This document shows, in pieces, positions 60,412 through 64,000 of a stretch of DNA of 64,000 nt; position 1 is the first letter of the stretch, and every line of letters begins with the position of its first letter. This DNA is from Argopecten irradians (Eukaryota > Mollusca > Bivalvia > Pectinida > Pectinidae). Position numbers and translations under genes: made by a program. The notes beneath the pieces are model-generated. The model saw only the letters and a program-made list of their open reading frames with translations. It did not search any database and had not been told where the DNA came from. The DNA is taken from the NCBI RefSeq assembly GCF_041381155.1, contig NC_091137.1, positions 23,915,655-23,979,654 of the forward strand. Direction: 5' to 3'.

Positions 60412-63400
60412 GTAAGGTCAAATGTCAAGGAACCAGGAAGGTCGACTGGTACCGAATAATAACCAGATTTATTTCATGACGTAATTACATGGGTTAATTA
60501 TATCTCATTGACATATCCTAAGCAGATCAGACAAGTACAATGTAATTCAAGGTCGCATATCGCCATATATTTAGATTTTCGTAATCGGCAGGCCGAATTA
60601 CATTGTATTTCGAAGTACATATATATATATATATAGTTATTCTTTTTCTAAAACGAAATGTTTTGTTTTATTATCATTTGGGGACTGCAAAATACATGGT
60701 AACAAATGCTATGTCTGCTTCGCTAGTTTTCAAGAACTCGTGTTACATTTAGTAAAAAATTCTTTGCAATTATATTTCATTGTCAACATCCAAAACCTGA
60801 AGTATCATGTCGTTGTGTAAAAGACAAAAGGATTATGTGAGTGAACCTAGGCGTGTTGCTTTGTGTATTATCGGTTCACATCGTAGATCGCAACAAAATT
60901 ATAGTTAACATCACCGAAAGTCTACAAACTGTCGGTTAAAACGCTAAATCTGTCCGGTAGGTCTTAATATATGATTTAGTGAGTTATAAACAAGAAGTAT
61001 AACCCAATATATATATCTGAAGGACGGGAGCGACCTCATTCTATATAGACTAACACATGTAAATGAGATTCCATGACATCATTTACTGTTTGTACAGTAT
61101 AGTGCCATAATGAGAAGGTTACGGAAACAAACAATAACTTACATTAGGTGACACTTCTATTATTCCACTGCATGTTCTGTGAAAAAGATACCAAAAGTAA
61201 CATAGCATCATTTCACGGCGTTATGTTTTTAAACAAAACTACGATTACAAAAACCATTAGACTACCGAAAAAAATGATTTCCCGAAGGTCAATTATTTAG
61301 AAAATATAACCAATATCATATATCAAAGAAAAGCATTAAAAAGATCTACCTTGGCTTGCACATCTTAACATAGGAAGATTACTAAAATTTGTATTAACAT
61401 GTTATGATAAAATGTCTATCAGTGAAATTATGATGTGATCATTACCGAATGTTGTGGGAAATGGACGTGTTTATAAATGTAAACAAATAGCGTTACTTCT
61501 CGAATATTTTGTGGCAATTAATTATCCATGTACATCAATCGAGGCGAAACGATAAATTTTGATGACTTAAGTATTAGGAACTTTCGATTAACCCGAGTTT
61601 ATGAGTATAAAAGTATGTGGTAATGAGTGTCCTATTAAATGTTTAGTTTAAAACGAATAATATTCCTTAATTGAAATCAATTCAAACTAAGTAAATCGAG
61701 TCATTCTCATGAAGTTAATATTTGAGAGTAGCATGATGCATTCCTCTAGTCGATAAATCGTACAGGAATATAACGGCCTTGGGTTATCAAAGATCGTTTC
61801 CGAGATATGATTGGTCATTCAGTAATTATACGTAAATTCGCATGACCATATGTCGATAATGGCATATTGTTCCGCAGTTTTAGGGAAGACTTATATGGAC
61901 ATGGGATCCTGTATGCCTGAGAGCCATACAGAAATCACGAAATCTGTCTGTCTTAAATTCTTCATGTCACTTGAACAAAACATGATTGACCGGTTTTATA
62001 TCGGTTCTTTTCCCACGATATTGCGTGTTTTCAATGTAATTTAAACGAATTCAAATAGTTAGTATTTTATGAGTCAGATTTCTTTATTGCACTCAGACAC
62101 ATATATGTGTGTAACTCGAGGTCAACTACACGGGTAACCATTAACGAGGTTTAGTTGGACCCGATTTTCTATTATAATGCGAATTTATTCACACGATGTA
62201 TTTTGTCTCCCGTAGAGACAATATATACAGTAAACCGGCTAATTGTTCATATACAGTAACCCGGCCAATTGTTCATGTAAGCTTAGCACTTTTGTACGCA
62301 ATGCAGGACATTATTATAATAGTGTTATAGTGGACCATTAAGAAATCGTTTGATTAAGTAATTTATATTTACTTGTTCAACGCCGATGTATTTAACTTCC
62401 CTTTTCAAATGCCATAGATCTCAGTGTATATTACTGTCTGTAATATTGTTTATTTTCCTCGAACTAAAAAGCATAAATGCGATAAAACATTTTTTGACTA
62501 TAAATATTGAATAACAGAGACAAGTATCAGCACATCTTTGATTACATGCATTATTTACTCAACACATTTGTTATTACCCGCCATATTTTATAGACACAAA
62601 TTTGACTTCAGATATATCGATTTAACGTTCCTTTCCCTCCAAACATGTTAAAATTACCTTCCTTTATCTATACACGTATGCACATCGTTTTATGCAGCAA
62701 TACTGTCAACTTAGATATAAACCTAAAAACAAAATAAAGCTGACAGACATACAACATATACCCAGTAAACCATTATAGATAGAAAAATAATATACAAGTT
62801 TATTTTTATTTGTAGTGTAATATGATGTAGATATCGATATAGTCTATAATATTTGTTTAAATGCATATTTGTTTGTTCGTGCGATAACCGTTATGTAAAT
62901 ATAAATGTTGATTGATTAGCGTTTTGTTGTATCAGTCGAGATAACATTCCACCCTGGCGCATTTGCTTTGTCATCAGACACAAATGCAGGGTGACACATG
63001 AGTAGATAAATGTGCACGATCAATGCAATCAACAGGTGTCATCGATTATTCACGAGTAGCTTCGCTCAACTTACAATGTATCTTAAATATTTCAATTTTT
63101 ATTGCAATATGGCGTTTCAATAACAAAGCCTGAAATATTATTTACAAATGTAATTAGTTTTATGCCTTTGAAATATACATTGCTACGCTGTTTTGCAAAA
63201 TCATATCGATGCATGTTTAATTTGAAGATATTAAATTATTTTAATTTTGTTATATTTACACGTAATAAATGGATGAATATTTATGTTTTGTAGTTGTCAT
63301 CGGCTATGAAGCAATTTTTATTTTATTCAATAATTGAAATCATAAAAACACGTTTTGTACGTGTGCTTATATTGCTATATTTGATAGTGTCATTCGCTCA

Positions 63401-63744
63401 CGTTTCTTTCCAGTGTCAGTTTCCACCATAACGTGCACGTGAGACAAACCCGTCCGATAATCAGACCTTGCAGTTTGCAAGCAGACATACAAATATGTAC
63501 GTGTACAATCTGGTTATTGTAGCACCTGGAAGAAGACGTATCGAAACAGTATTGAGTATATATCTTCCATTTAAACGCTTACGTCAGCTATTAAAATAAC
63601 AATAAATCGTTAATCACGACCACATCAATAAAACACACGTGTTCATACCGGTAGTTTTACTCGCACACATTCTTAAAGCTTATCGCTTCGTCCAATGTTT
63701 ACATCGCCCCCGCGAGCGCCGCAAAACACAAGGACAATATCAAA

Positions 63745-63783
63745 ATGACCTTTAACCCGCCGCCGACAGCGAGATTATGTCAG
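63745..63783 (+). other. Candidate first exon at the window end
   Basis: In a CpG-richer stretch (CCCCGCGAGCGCCGC) an ATG is followed by TFNPPPTARLCQ and a donor CAG-GTGAGA at 63784. The protein is not recognised; the rest would lie beyond or close to the window end. Confidence 0.2.
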
Positions 63784-64000
63784 GTGAGACCGTAATCTGT
63801 CGATATAAACAAACGACCAATTAGTATATGTTAAAACAAGTCAGTCGCGAGTTGTCATCTAGCTGTTCAACACCCTCTTGTGTGTGTGTTAGATCAGTAA
63901 TAACACTGGTATCGATCCGGACTACAGATCATGTGACACCGTCCTAACGCTCCATTGGATAACACCGCTAGGAATCTCGATCCATTCTAAACATTCGTCG

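Overview
This is a eukaryotic, AT-rich genomic window. Genes are split into many small exons separated by introns of 0.1 to 4 kb. It carries many miniature inverted-repeat elements (some with TTTCGCG-rich ends) and tandemly duplicated scavenger-receptor cysteine-rich (SRCR) exons. Together these suggest a marine invertebrate, most likely a lophotrochozoan and probably a bivalve mollusc. That placement is inference; no single sequence proves it. No prokaryotic gene structure is present, and the long open frames at 37 kb and 47-49 kb come from simple repeats, not genes.

Layout: (1) 1-8.6 kb, plus strand: the 3' part of a multi-SRCR gene, with three recently duplicated SRCR units (the third broken by a deletion), a diverged fourth SRCR domain, a Ser/Thr-rich linker and a C-terminal six-cysteine module. 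(2) 10.66-14.34 kb, plus strand: a complete five-exon gene for a 252-residue secreted protein with one SRCR domain and the same six-cysteine module. (3) 21.35-28.25 kb, minus strand, convergent with gene 2: a five-exon gene for a 169-residue secreted protein made of a signal peptide and two six-cysteine modules, without SRCR. (4) 29-38 kb: no gene seen; a dense set of MITE-like elements, several with intact target-site duplications. (5) 38.9-39.1 kb: a CpG-rich promoter and first exon of a plus-strand gene whose other exons I could not place. (6) 40.9-41.1 kb, minus: one exon with a transmembrane helix, possibly class C GPCR-like. (7) 41-49.3 kb: tandem repeats, including a perfect 164-bp duplication, a 60-nt tRNA-like repeat, a roughly 2.1-kb minisatellite of about 42-nt units, and a 41-nt repeat. 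(8) 49.3-64 kb: mostly unique non-coding sequence with one 905-bp inverted-repeat element, a 21-nt repeat and two weak exon candidates.

The main result is the shared six-cysteine module, C-x(6,7)-C-x(13,18)-C-x(8,9)-C-x(7,8)-C-x(17,21)-C. It is found in four copies in three neighbouring genes and is always encoded by two exons with the same intron phases (1, then 2). Group A SRCR domains use the same phase pattern, so the two modules can be exchanged as exon pairs without breaking the frame. All three products look secreted or extracellular. A role in recognition or immunity is a family-level inference from SRCR proteins and is not shown by the sequence.
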